A stretch of DNA of 64,000 bases from Nocardioides hwasunensis (GTDB lineage: Bacteria > Actinomycetota > Actinomycetes > Propionibacteriales > Nocardioidaceae), in NCBI RefSeq assembly GCF_014779665.1, contig NZ_JACXYY010000004.1:481419-545418 (forward strand), read 5' to 3'. A program made the translations under genes and the position numbers. The notes beneath the pieces are model-generated. The model had not been told where the DNA came from, made no database searches, and was given only the letters and a program-made list of their open reading frames with translations. Within the stretch, counting starts at the first letter, position 1. The number at the start of each line of letters is the position of its first letter. Below are positions 43,779 to 52,300 of the stretch, piece by piece.

Positions 43779-44885
43779 TCACCCGAACTCGATGATCTGT
43801 CGCAACGCGCGCCCGTCGGCGAGGTCGTCCATGCCCTGGTTGACCTCGGCGAGGGAGATGGTCGAGGTGATGAGCCGCTCGACGGGGAGCCGGCCGGCAC
43901 GCCACAGCTCGACGAACTCCGGGATGTCGCGCGATGGCACGGCCGAGCCGAGATAGCTCCCGATGATCGACCGACCGCCCGCGACCAGGCGCAGGGGCGA
44001 CACGCTCGCCATCGCGGCGGCCGGGGGGAGGCCGACGGTGACGGTGCGGCCACCCGGGCCGGTGACCGCGACGGCTGTCTCGAAGGCTCGGACGTTGCCC
44101 GCGGCCTCGACGACCACGTCTGCGGCGAGGCCGGACTCGACCGCCTCGGCCGGACCGAGCACCGAGTGGGCGCCGAGGTCGCGCGCGACCTCGAGCTTGC
44201 CGGGGTCGGCGTCGATGCCGACGACGGTCACGTCGTCGACCGACAGGGCCGTCAGGATCGCGGCCATGCCGACTCCCCCGAGCCCGACGACCGCGACGGT
44301 CTCGCCGGGTCGCGGCCTCCCCGCGTTGAGCACCGCCCCGCCTCCGGTGAGGACCGCGCAGCCCAGCACGGCAGCGACGCCCGGGGGTACGTCGTCGCCG
44401 ACCGCGACCACGGAGCGCTCGTCGACCACCGCGTGGCTGGCGAACCCGGAGACGCCGAGGTGGTGGCTCACGGGAGCGCCGTCACGCGTGATGCGCGAGC
44501 CCCCGCCGATGAGGTGCCCGGCCTCGTTGGACGCGCTGCCGACCACGCACGGCCGGATGCCGTCGGTGAGGCAGCCCTCGCACTCGCCGCACCGTGGCAG
44601 GAAGGTCATCACGACGCGTTGGCCGAGCACGACCTGGGTGGCGTCTGGCCCCACGGCCTCGACCCGGCCGCAGGCCTCGTGACCCAGCAGCATCGGGACC
44701 GGTCGCGGGCGGTTGCCGTCGACGACCGACAGGTCGGAGTGGCAGATGCCGGCGGCTTCCATCCGCACGAGCACCTCCCGCCCGACGGGTGCGGCGAGGT
44801 CGACCTCGCCCACCGTGAGCGGCGTGCTGCCGGCGTACGGGCGCTCGGCGCCGAGCACCTCGAGCACGGCGGCGGTGACCTTCAT
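43779..44885 (-). CDS. Zinc-dependent MDR alcohol dehydrogenase
   Basis: This 368-residue medium-chain dehydrogenase has the catalytic zinc site GICHSD and GHEACGRVE. The structural zinc loop is CGECEGCLTDGIRPC and the NAD-binding motif VAVVGLGGVGMAA, with Asp after strand 2 (GIDADPGKL) favouring NAD+. Class III-like loops suggest an aryl or alkyl alcohol or S-hydroxymethyl substrate; it cannot be fixed further. It converges on the SDR gene, whose stop is 24 bases away. Confidence 0.9.
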   Translation of the reverse strand: MKVTAAVLEVLGAERPYAGSTPLTVGEVDLAAPVGREVLVRMEAAGICHSDLSVVDGNRPRPVPMLLGHEACGRVEAVGPDATQVVLGQRVVMTFLPRCGECEGCLTDGIRPCVVGSASNEAGHLIGGGSRITRDGAPVSHHLGVSGFASHAVVDERSVVAVGDDVPPGVAAVLGCAVLTGGGAVLNAGRPRPGETVAVVGLGGVGMAAILTALSVDDVTVVGIDADPGKLEVARDLGAHSVLGPAEAVESGLAADVVVEAAGNVRAFETAVAVTGPGGRTVTVGLPPAAAMASVSPLRLVAGGRSIIGSYLGSAVPSRDIPEFVELWRAGRLPVERLITSTISLAEVNQGMDDLADGRALRQIIEFG

Positions 44886-44973
44886 CGGTAGCCTTTCATC
44901 GGTGATCTCTCGAGACTAGTCAGACGGACTGATCGACTGGCCTCCCGCGTTCACCCATCGTCAGGAGCGCCCG

Positions 44974-45449
44974 ATGCCGCAGTCGTCCATCGACAGGCCC
45001 GGCCGCGTTCCCGTCACCGTGGTGACGGGCGGAGGTCGCGGCATCAGCGCGGCCGAGTCTGCGCGCGAGCGGTGGAGCGGATGTCGACCGCCCGCGGTGG
45101 CCGGGGCGGCGCGATCGTGAACGTCTCGTCGCGTGCCGCCCAGCTCGGGCCGCCCGGGGAGTACGTCGACTACGCGAGCAGCAAGGCCGCGCTCGAGACC
45201 CTCACCCGAGGCCTCGCGCTCGAGGAGGCCGGGCACGGCGTCCGGGTCACCGGCGTACGCCCCGGGATCGTCGACACCCGGATGCACGCCTCCGGAGGTG
45301 ACCCGGAGCGGACCGCTCGACTGGGTCCCGGCCTGCCGCTGGGGCGGTCGGGCGACCCCCGCGAGGTGGCGGACGCCGTCTGCTGGCTGCTGTCGTCGCA
45401 GGCGTCCTACGTCACCGGGACGTTCGTCGACGTGTCCGGCGGACGGTGG
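44974..45449 (+). pseudogene. Decayed SDR gene with internal deletion and frameshift
   Basis: An ATG with GGAG upstream (44974) starts a frame with an SDR nucleotide loop, VTVVTGGGRGISAA. Within 15 codons SDR similarity ends. From about 45072 another frame continues with the middle and C-terminal half of an SDR: GGAIVNVSSRAAQ, YASSKAALETLTRG, and SYVTGTFVDVSGGR. About 100 residues are missing between the two parts and the frame is shifted. At the end GGACGG is followed by TGGCGA where a TGA would be expected, so the frame runs on to 45620 into the next gene. Confidence 0.75.
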
Positions 45450-45517
45450 CGACGGACAACCTTTGTCTCACCCCTCGGGGGCATGCCGTGGGGCGCAGGT
45501 GCTGATTCACTCGCACG

Positions 45518-46861
45518 GTGCCCCCCACTCCTCGGATCGGACGCCGCACGGTCGTGCGAGGTGGCCTCGCTGCCGGCGCCGCGATGGGCGCCGTCTCGCT
45601 CTCCGGCTGCGCCGGGCTGACCCGTCGGGTGTCGAGCACCAGCAGCGGGAGCACCGACCGGGTCACGATGCAGGTCTACGGCACCGACGTCGAGACGAAG
45701 GTCTACGCACGTCTCGCCGAGCAGTTCTCCTCCGAGCGCGGCGTGACGGTCGACCTGACGGTGGTGCCCTTCGCCGACTTCGCCACCGGCGTCGATGCCG
45801 GGCTGCTGTCCGGGACCGCACCCGACGTGTTCCGCGTCGACTACCCGACGATGGGCCTGTACGCGTCCACCGACCAGCTCCTCGACGTGACGGACCCCCT
45901 CGAGGAGCTCGCCGGCGACGTCCGGCCGTCCCTCCTGCGTGCGGTGACCTACGGCAAGCGTCTCTACGGCGTGCCCCAGCACGTCGACACCTCTGCGCTG
46001 GTCTACCGGCCCGACGTGCTGCGCGACGCCGGCGTGGGCGCCGTGCCCGACCGCCCGGAGGACGCCTGGTCGTGGGAGGAGTTCGGCGACGTCGCCTCCA
46101 AGGTGCGTGACGCCAGCCCGGAGGACGGGTCGGCCTTCGCGGTCAACTGGCAGGCGGCCGGCGCCTTCCGCTGGCTGACGTGGCTGTTCATGGCCGGCGG
46201 CCACCTCTACGACGAGAAGCTGGAGAAGGCCGTGCTCGACGACGATGCCGGGGTGCGGGCGCTGGAGTTCACCCGCTCCTTCTTCGACAACGAGTGGGTG
46301 CCGCGCTCCACCTCGACCAAGAGCCCGACCTATCCCGACGCGCAGTTCACCGCGGGCCGCCTGGGCATGCTCTTCGCGGGGAACTTCCTCGTCCCGGCCT
46401 TCGCCGACACGATCGGCGACCGCTTCGAGTACGCCGTGACGTACCAGCCCCGCGACGAGCGGCGTGCCAGCGAGCTCGGCGGCAACGCGATCGTGGCCAC
46501 CCGCGACTCCGGGAACCCCGAGCTCGCCGCCGAGCTGCTGGTCTACCTCGGCTCCTCCGACGCGATGAAGCAGTTCTGCGAGGCCTCCGTCCTGCTCCCC
46601 ACCCGGGAGTCGCTGGCCGCGCAGGACCTGGACTTCGCCGTCGGCGGCGACCTGATGGGCGTGTACGCCGACCAGGTGTCGACGATCGAGGACCGCGACG
46701 TCGCCGACGTGACGACGCCGACCTTCGCCGAGGTCAACGTCGACCTGGCCAACGAGCTCGAGTCGTGCTTCCTCGGCGACAGCTCGCCGCAGGACACGCT
46801 GGGTGCGATCGCCGACAAGGTCGACGCGGCGGCGCTGCTCAACGACGGAGCCGCGCCGTGA
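45518..46861 (+). CDS. Sugar-type ABC importer substrate-binding lipoprotein, Tat signal
   Basis: This 447-residue family 1 solute-binding protein starts with a twin-arginine sequence, IGRRTVVRGGLAAGAAMGA, and lipobox LSGC. The mature part (TMQVYGTDVETKVYARLAEQF, AAGAFRWLTWLFMAGG, AGRLGMLFAGNF) is typical of carbohydrate-binding proteins for CUT1 transporters. The GTG start lies inside the readthrough tail of the SDR pseudogene. Its stop overlaps the first permease (GTGA). The sugar cannot be named. Confidence 0.9.
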   Translation: MPPTPRIGRRTVVRGGLAAGAAMGAVSLSGCAGLTRRVSSTSSGSTDRVTMQVYGTDVETKVYARLAEQFSSERGVTVDLTVVPFADFATGVDAGLLSGTAPDVFRVDYPTMGLYASTDQLLDVTDPLEELAGDVRPSLLRAVTYGKRLYGVPQHVDTSALVYRPDVLRDAGVGAVPDRPEDAWSWEEFGDVASKVRDASPEDGSAFAVNWQAAGAFRWLTWLFMAGGHLYDEKLEKAVLDDDAGVRALEFTRSFFDNEWVPRSTSTKSPTYPDAQFTAGRLGMLFAGNFLVPAFADTIGDRFEYAVTYQPRDERRASELGGNAIVATRDSGNPELAAELLVYLGSSDAMKQFCEASVLLPTRESLAAQDLDFAVGGDLMGVYADQVSTIEDRDVADVTTPTFAEVNVDLANELESCFLGDSSPQDTLGAIADKVDAAALLNDGAAP

Positions 46862-47781
46862 CCGCGCCGACCGTGGCCCCCGCCGAGGTCTCGCCCCAGG
46901 GCGCTGCGATGACCGGCTCCCCCGGACAGGCGCGCGCTGCCTGGGGGATGCTCGCCCCCAACCTCCTCCTCATCGGCGTCTTCCTCGCCGGGCCGCTCGC
47001 GTGGGCGTTCGCCATGGCCTTCCAGGACAAGCGGTCCTTCGGCAAGGGCACCTGGAGCGGGCTGGACAACCTCAGCCGACTGTTCGGCGACGACGTCTTC
47101 TGGCGGGCCCTGCTCAACACCGCGATCTTCACCGCCGCGACCGTTCCGGTGGGCGTGCTGCTCGGCCTCGGGCTGGCCCTGCTGATGAACAAGGCGCTGC
47201 CCGGTCGCGGTGTCTTCCGCACGATCGTCTACCTCCCGATCGTGGTCAGCTCGCTGGTGACGTCCCTGGTCGGGCTGCTGCTGTTCGACGAGTCGGTCGG
47301 GATCATCAACGGCATCCTGCGCGACCTCGGCCTGGCCGACGTCTCCTGGCAGTCCGACGGCGCGCTGGCGATGACCTCCGTCGTCGTCATGACGCTGTGG
47401 TCGCGCATCGGGTTCTCGATGGTCATCTACATCGCGGCGCTGCAGGACGTCGACCCGCAGGTGATCGAGGCCGCCGAGGTCGACGGCGCCCGCGCGTGGC
47501 AGGTGACCCGTCGCGTCGTCGTACCACTGCTGCGTCCGACGACGTTCTTCCTGGTCCTGGTGAACCTCATCTGGTCGTTCCAGGTCTTCGACGTGGTCTA
47601 CGTGATGACCAACGGCGGCCCGGGCTACTCCACGACGATGCTCGTCACCTACGCCTACGACGAGGGGTTCGGGCCGGCCCGCAACTTCGGCTACGGCGCG
47701 ACGGTCGGCGTCGTGCTGTTCGTGATCATCGGCGCGCTGACCCTGCTCCAGCTGCGCCGCAACGCCCGAGCGGAGGCCTGA
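46858..47781 (+). CDS. ABC sugar permease 1 (CUT1, MalF/UgpA-like)
   Basis: This 307-residue permease has six hydrophobic segments and the EAA loop EAAEVDGARAWQVTRRVVVPLLRPT near residues 200-225, followed by the helix ending YVMTNGGPGYSTTMLV that marks MalF/UgpA-like subunits. GTG at 46858 overlaps the binding-protein stop. It pairs with the permease at 47785, three bases downstream. Confidence 0.93.
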   Translation: MTAPTVAPAEVSPQGAAMTGSPGQARAAWGMLAPNLLLIGVFLAGPLAWAFAMAFQDKRSFGKGTWSGLDNLSRLFGDDVFWRALLNTAIFTAATVPVGVLLGLGLALLMNKALPGRGVFRTIVYLPIVVSSLVTSLVGLLLFDESVGIINGILRDLGLADVSWQSDGALAMTSVVVMTLWSRIGFSMVIYIAALQDVDPQVIEAAEVDGARAWQVTRRVVVPLLRPTTFFLVLVNLIWSFQVFDVVYVMTNGGPGYSTTMLVTYAYDEGFGPARNFGYGATVGVVLFVIIGALTLLQLRRNARAEA

Positions 47782-47784
47782 GCC

Positions 47785-48591
47785 ATGTCCCGTCCGGTCC
47801 GGTACGCGATCTGCATCCTCGTCGCGCTGATCTTCGTCCTCCCCCTCCTCGCCATGGTGGTCATCGCCTTCACGCCGCGCGAGTCGATCCTCGACGACGG
47901 GGCGAGCCTGTGGTCGGGTGACTGGACGCTGGCCAACTTCAGCGGACTCTTCGGCCAGTTCCCCGTGTGGCGCTGGTTCGGCAACGCGCTGCTCGTCGCG
48001 AGCCTCACCACCGCGCTGTCGGTGGTCGTCAACCTGCTCGGCGGCTACGCGCTGGCCAAGCTGCGCTTCCGCGGCCGCAGCACCGTGCTCCTCGTCGTGC
48101 TCGGCACCCTCGTCGTGCCGGTGCAGGTCGTGATGATCCCCCAGTTCGAGCTGGTCGCCCGGCTGGGGTTGGTGGGGTTCTTCTGGGCCGTCATCCTGCC
48201 GTCGGCCTCGACCGCGCTCGGACTGTTCCTCGCGCGCCAGTTCTTCATCGACTTCCCCGACGAGATCGTCGAGGCCGCACGGGTCGACGGGTGCACCACC
48301 TTGCAGGCCTTCCGCCGCGTCGTCGTCCCGAACGCCCGCCCCCTCGTCGCCGTGATGACGCTGCTCGCCTTCATGGCCCAGTGGAACGACTTCCTCTGGC
48401 CGCTCATCACGCTGCGCGACCCCGACCTCTACACGCTGCCGGTCGCGCTACGGCTCCTGCAGACCGCCTACGACAACGACTACGGCGGCATCATGGCGAT
48501 GGCGCTGCTCTCGAGCCTGCCGCTCGTGCTGATGTTCGTCGTGCTCCAGCGCTACTTCGTCGCCGGGATCTCGCGCTCCGGGATCCGCTAG
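47785..48591 (+). CDS. ABC sugar permease 2 (CUT1, MalG/UgpE-like)
   Basis: This 268-residue permease has six hydrophobic segments. The EAA loop is EAARVDGCTTLQAFRRVVVPNARP and the late segment WNDFLWPLITLRD is diagnostic of MalG-like subunits. No ATPase gene follows. As in many actinobacteria, energy probably comes from a shared MsiK-type ATPase encoded elsewhere. A short stem (48606-48612 with 48626-48632) lies after the stop and may end the transcript. Confidence 0.93.
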   Translation: MSRPVRYAICILVALIFVLPLLAMVVIAFTPRESILDDGASLWSGDWTLANFSGLFGQFPVWRWFGNALLVASLTTALSVVVNLLGGYALAKLRFRGRSTVLLVVLGTLVVPVQVVMIPQFELVARLGLVGFFWAVILPSASTALGLFLARQFFIDFPDEIVEAARVDGCTTLQAFRRVVVPNARPLVAVMTLLAFMAQWNDFLWPLITLRDPDLYTLPVALRLLQTAYDNDYGGIMAMALLSSLPLVLMFVVLQRYFVAGISRSGIR

Positions 48592-48722
48592 CCAGAGGCT
48601 GCCGTCGGGTGTTCTCTGCTGGTCCACACCCGTCGTGACGCACACTTCCTTCGTCCCTCTTTCGTCGCCACGCGCCGCTTGGATGGGTGAAAACGGCACG
48701 AATCCGGGGTGAGATGGTCGAC

Positions 48723-48747
48723 AGCCCGATTCGCGTGAATCCGGGCT
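48723..48747. promoter_or_regulatory. Inverted repeat in the leader of the Gln-rich/NRPS operon
   Basis: AGCCCGATTC (48723-48732) pairs with GAATCCGGGCT (48737-48747) with one bulged base and a 4-base loop, 23 bases before the ATG at 48771. GAATCCGGG also occurs at about 48700. It may be an operator or a leader stem. No convincing -35/-10 pair was found in the 179-base gap. Confidence 0.35.
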
Positions 48748-48770
48748 GACCGGCTGGTTGTCTCGACGCC

Positions 48771-49325
48771 ATGTCACTCACACGACCTGTCCTGATCACC
48801 TCCCTGGCAAGCACGGCCCTCGTCGTCGCCAGTGCCGGCGTCGCGCAGGCCGCCGACCAGCAGTCGCAGCTCGTCGGTCTCCAGCAGCAGGACGCGTCCG
48901 GGAGCCAGCAGGTCGGCGTCCTGTCGACCTCGCAGTCCGCCGATCGACAGCAGTCCCAGCTGGTGGGCGCCCAGCAGAGCTCCTCCGCAGGTCAGCAGCA
49001 GGCCGGGATCGTGTCGCAGCAGTCCGACGGCAGTGGCCGTACGCAGTCGCAGCTGCTCGGTGCCCAGCAGCAGGACTCCGCCGGTGGCCAGCAGCAGACC
49101 GGTGTGCTGCAGCAGCAGGTCGGCGGAGTCGACCAGCAGCAGACGGGTGTCGGCCAGGAGCAGAGCGGCACGGGCGGCCAGCAGCAGGCCGGTGTCGCCC
49201 AGCAGCAGAGTGGCGGACAGAGCCAGCAGCAGGTGGGTGTGCTGCACCAGCAGTCCGAGGCCGTCCAGGTGCCGTGGAGCACCACCCTGGACATCGCCGG
49301 GCTGAACGTCCGGATCGGCCGTTGA
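48771..49325 (+). CDS. Secreted Gln-rich repeat protein, curlin-like pattern
   Basis: This 184-residue protein has a clear signal peptide (residues 1-28, cleavage after AGVAQA). The mature chain (29-164) is one third or more Gln and is built from about nine degenerate repeats of the form QQxxGVxxQQ (for example QSQLVGLQQQ, QQQTGVLQQQ, QQQAGVAQQQ), with Gly/Ser/Asp turns between. A short non-repeat tail ends TLDIAGLNVRIGR. No Cys and few charges. The Q-x-G-x-x-Q rhythm recalls curlin repeats and streptomycete rodlins, so an extracellular amyloid-like fibre is a reasonable guess. Its stop overlaps the NRPS start (TTGA). Confidence 0.75.
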   Translation: MSLTRPVLITSLASTALVVASAGVAQAADQQSQLVGLQQQDASGSQQVGVLSTSQSADRQQSQLVGAQQSSSAGQQQAGIVSQQSDGSGRTQSQLLGAQQQDSAGGQQQTGVLQQQVGGVDQQQTGVGQEQSGTGGQQQAGVAQQQSGGQSQQQVGVLHQQSEAVQVPWSTTLDIAGLNVRIGR

Positions 49326-52300
49326 GCGCCCCCGGCGATCCCGGCGCAGTCCGGCTCGAGCTCACCGCCGCGCAGCGCGGCCTCTGGTACGCCCAGCAGC
49401 TCGACCCCGACAACGTCGTCCTCAACATCGCGCACTACCTCGACGTGCCCGGCCCCATCGACCCGGTCGCCTACCGCCGTGCCTGGGACATGACCGTCGA
49501 CGAGATCGACGCTCTGCACGCCACGTTCGGCGAGGACGCCGAAGGCCCGTTCCAGCTCGTCGCCGACAGCGTCGAGTGGGAGCTGCAGGAGATCGACCTT
49601 ACCGGCGACGACGACCCGGAGGGCGCCGCGCGGGAGTGGATGGACGCCGACCTGCGCTCGCCTGTCGATCTCGCCACGCCGCCACTGATGACCGTCGCGC
49701 TGCTGCGCGTGGCAGAGGACCGCACCTTCTGCTACCAGCGCATCCACCACCTCGTCCTCGACGGGTACGGCGCCACGCTCGGGATGCTGCGCGTCAACGT
49801 CGTCTACAACGCGCTCCTCAACGGCGTCGAGCCGGACGAGCCGTTCACCGGTCCGTTGGCCGAGCTCGTCGCCGACGACCGTGACTACCGCGCCTCGGAC
49901 CGCGCCGAAGACAGCGAGTTCTGGTCTGCGCTGCTCAGCGACCTCCCCTCCCCCACGCTCCTGGCCGATCCGCCGCGAGGACTCCCGGACCGGCTCACCC
50001 GCCGCACGCGCGACGTGCCCTCTGAGGTCACCGAGGCCCTCTCCGCGGCCGCGAAGGCCATGAAGGTCTCCCGATCCTCGCTGCTCATCGCGGCGTTCGC
50101 GGCGTACCTCCACCGCTTCACCGGCGAGCGGGACGTCGTGCTCGGGCTGCCGGTCACGGGCCGCCGGAGCAAGGTCTCGAAGGCCGTACCGGGAATGGTG
50201 TCCAACATCGTTCCGCTGCGCCTCGACATCCGTCCGGACACCCCGATCACCGAGCTCGCCGCCCAGGTCTCGAAGCGGGTCCGGGCCCTGCTCAAGCACC
50301 AGCGCTACCGCCCCGAGGACATCCGCGCCGACCTCGGCCTCGGCCGCGACGCCCGGCTGGTCGGCCCGACCATCAACATCCTCCCGATCGAGGGCACCCT
50401 CGACTTCGGCGGCCACGCCGGCACGCTGCACAACCTGTCGGTCGGACCGGTCGACGACATGTCAGTCGTCGTCTCCCGCGCCCCCGACGGCCAGGGCCTG
50501 CGGATAGACGTCGACGTCAACCCCGATCTGTACGACACGACCGAGCTCGAGAACCACCTCGAGCGGTTCCTGGTCACCCTGGAGGCGGTCGCCCGCGACC
50601 ACGACTCCACCGTCGGCGCGATCCGGGTCGCCTCGGACGTCGACCGCGACATCATCGACAGTGCCACCCACGGCACCTCGGTCGACGTCCTCCACCGCAC
50701 GGTGCTCGACTTCTTCGAGTCCCAGGTCCGGCGTACCCCCGACGCCACGGCGCTGGTCGCCACCGACTCCACCGCGACCTTCAACGAGCTCGACCGCCGC
50801 GCGAACCGCCTGGCCCGGGAGCTGATGGCGCACGGCGCCGGGCCCGGTGCCGCGGTCGCGGTCGCGCTTCCTCGGCGCTCGCAGTTCGCGATCAGTCTCG
50901 CCGCGGCCCACAAGTCGGGCGCCGTCGTGATGCCGGTCGACCCGGACTACCCGGCCGAGCGCATCGCCCAGATGCTCGCCGCCGTCGATCCCCGCGTGGT
51001 CGTCACCGACCTCTCCGTGGCCGACCAGCTGCCCGAGATCCCCGAGGGCGCCACCCTTCTGGTCCTCGACGACCCCGACGTCGTCGCCGACGTCCTCGGC
51101 CGATCCAACGCACCCGTGACCGACGAGGATCGCGGCGCACACATCAGCGCCGACGACCCGGCGTACGTGGTCTACACGTCAGGCTCCACCGGTCGCCCCA
51201 AGGGCATCGTGGTCCAGCACCGGTCGTTGGTGAACCTGTTCGCCTCCCACAGCTCCGAGATGTTCGCCCCCGCCCGCGCCGCCGTCGGCGGTCGTCCGCT
51301 CCGGGTCGCGCACGTCACCCCTGTGTCCTTCGACGCCGGCTGGGACCCGATCCTCTGGCTGATCGGCGGCCACGAGCTGCACCTGGTCGACGAGCGGACG
51401 ATGGCCGACCCCGAGGCGCTGGTGGACTTCCTGGTGACCCACGAGATCGACTTCGTGGAGACCACCCCCACCTACATGGAGCAGCTGGTGGCCTCCGGGC
51501 TCCTGGGGAGCGCCGGCGACTCGATCCGCGTGGTCGCCCTCGGCGGCGAGGCCGTCGGGCACGAGCTGTGGGACGTCCTGGCCTCCCGCGAGGACCTGCT
51601 CGCCTACAACCTGTTCGGTCCGGCCGAGTCCACCGTCGACGTGGTCACCACCCGCATCGAGCCGCACGACTCCCCGGTCATCGGGCGACCCGTCGCCAAC
51701 ACGCGCGCCTACGTCCTCGACCCGGGCCTGCAGATGAAGCCGGTCGGGGCAGCAGGAGAGCTCTACCTCGCCGGCGCCGGTCTCGCTCGCTCCTACCTCG
51801 ACCAGCCCGGCCTGACGGCGGAGCGCTTCGTCGCCGACCCCTTCGGAGGACCCGGCGACCGCATGTACCGCACGGGCGACGTCGCCCGCTGGCGCGCCGA
51901 CGGCGTGCTGGAGTTCGTCGAGCGTGTCGACGACCAGGTCAAGGTCCGCGGCTTCCGCGTCGAGCTCGGCGAGATCGAGGCCCGGCTCGGAGAGCGGGAC
52001 GACGTCAGCGCCGCTGCGGTGATCGTCCGCGAGAGCGACGGCGTGCAGCAGCTCGTCGCCTACGTTGCCGGTGACCCCGAGACGCTGACCCCGGCAGACC
52101 TGCGGGAGACCGTCGCCGCCGCCGTGCCGGCGTACATGGTGCCGGCGCTCTACGTCGTGCTGCCCGAGATGCCGCTGACCTCCAACGGCAAGCTCGACCG
52201 TAACGCGCTGCCGTCCCCCACCGGCGAGGAGACCACGGCCGGCGCGGGCCGCGAGCCCCAGACCCCTCAGGAACAGCTGCTGGCCGGGCTCTTCGCGGAG

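Noticed and set aside
45072..45620. Intact SDR gene
   Set aside because: The product lacks the whole N-terminal Rossmann half and carries an unrelated C-terminal tail that overlaps the next gene; treated as a pseudogene fragment.
48850..49260. CRISPR-like or tandem DNA repeat
   Set aside because: The CAGCAG-rich repetition is in-frame protein repeat coding for Gln; units are degenerate and without spacers.
48758..49321. N-terminal extension of the NRPS through the Gln-rich gene
   Set aside because: In this frame the sequence is Arg/Ala/Pro-rich and featureless, while the alternative frame encodes a signal peptide and regular repeats. The C domain starts right after the TTG at 49322.
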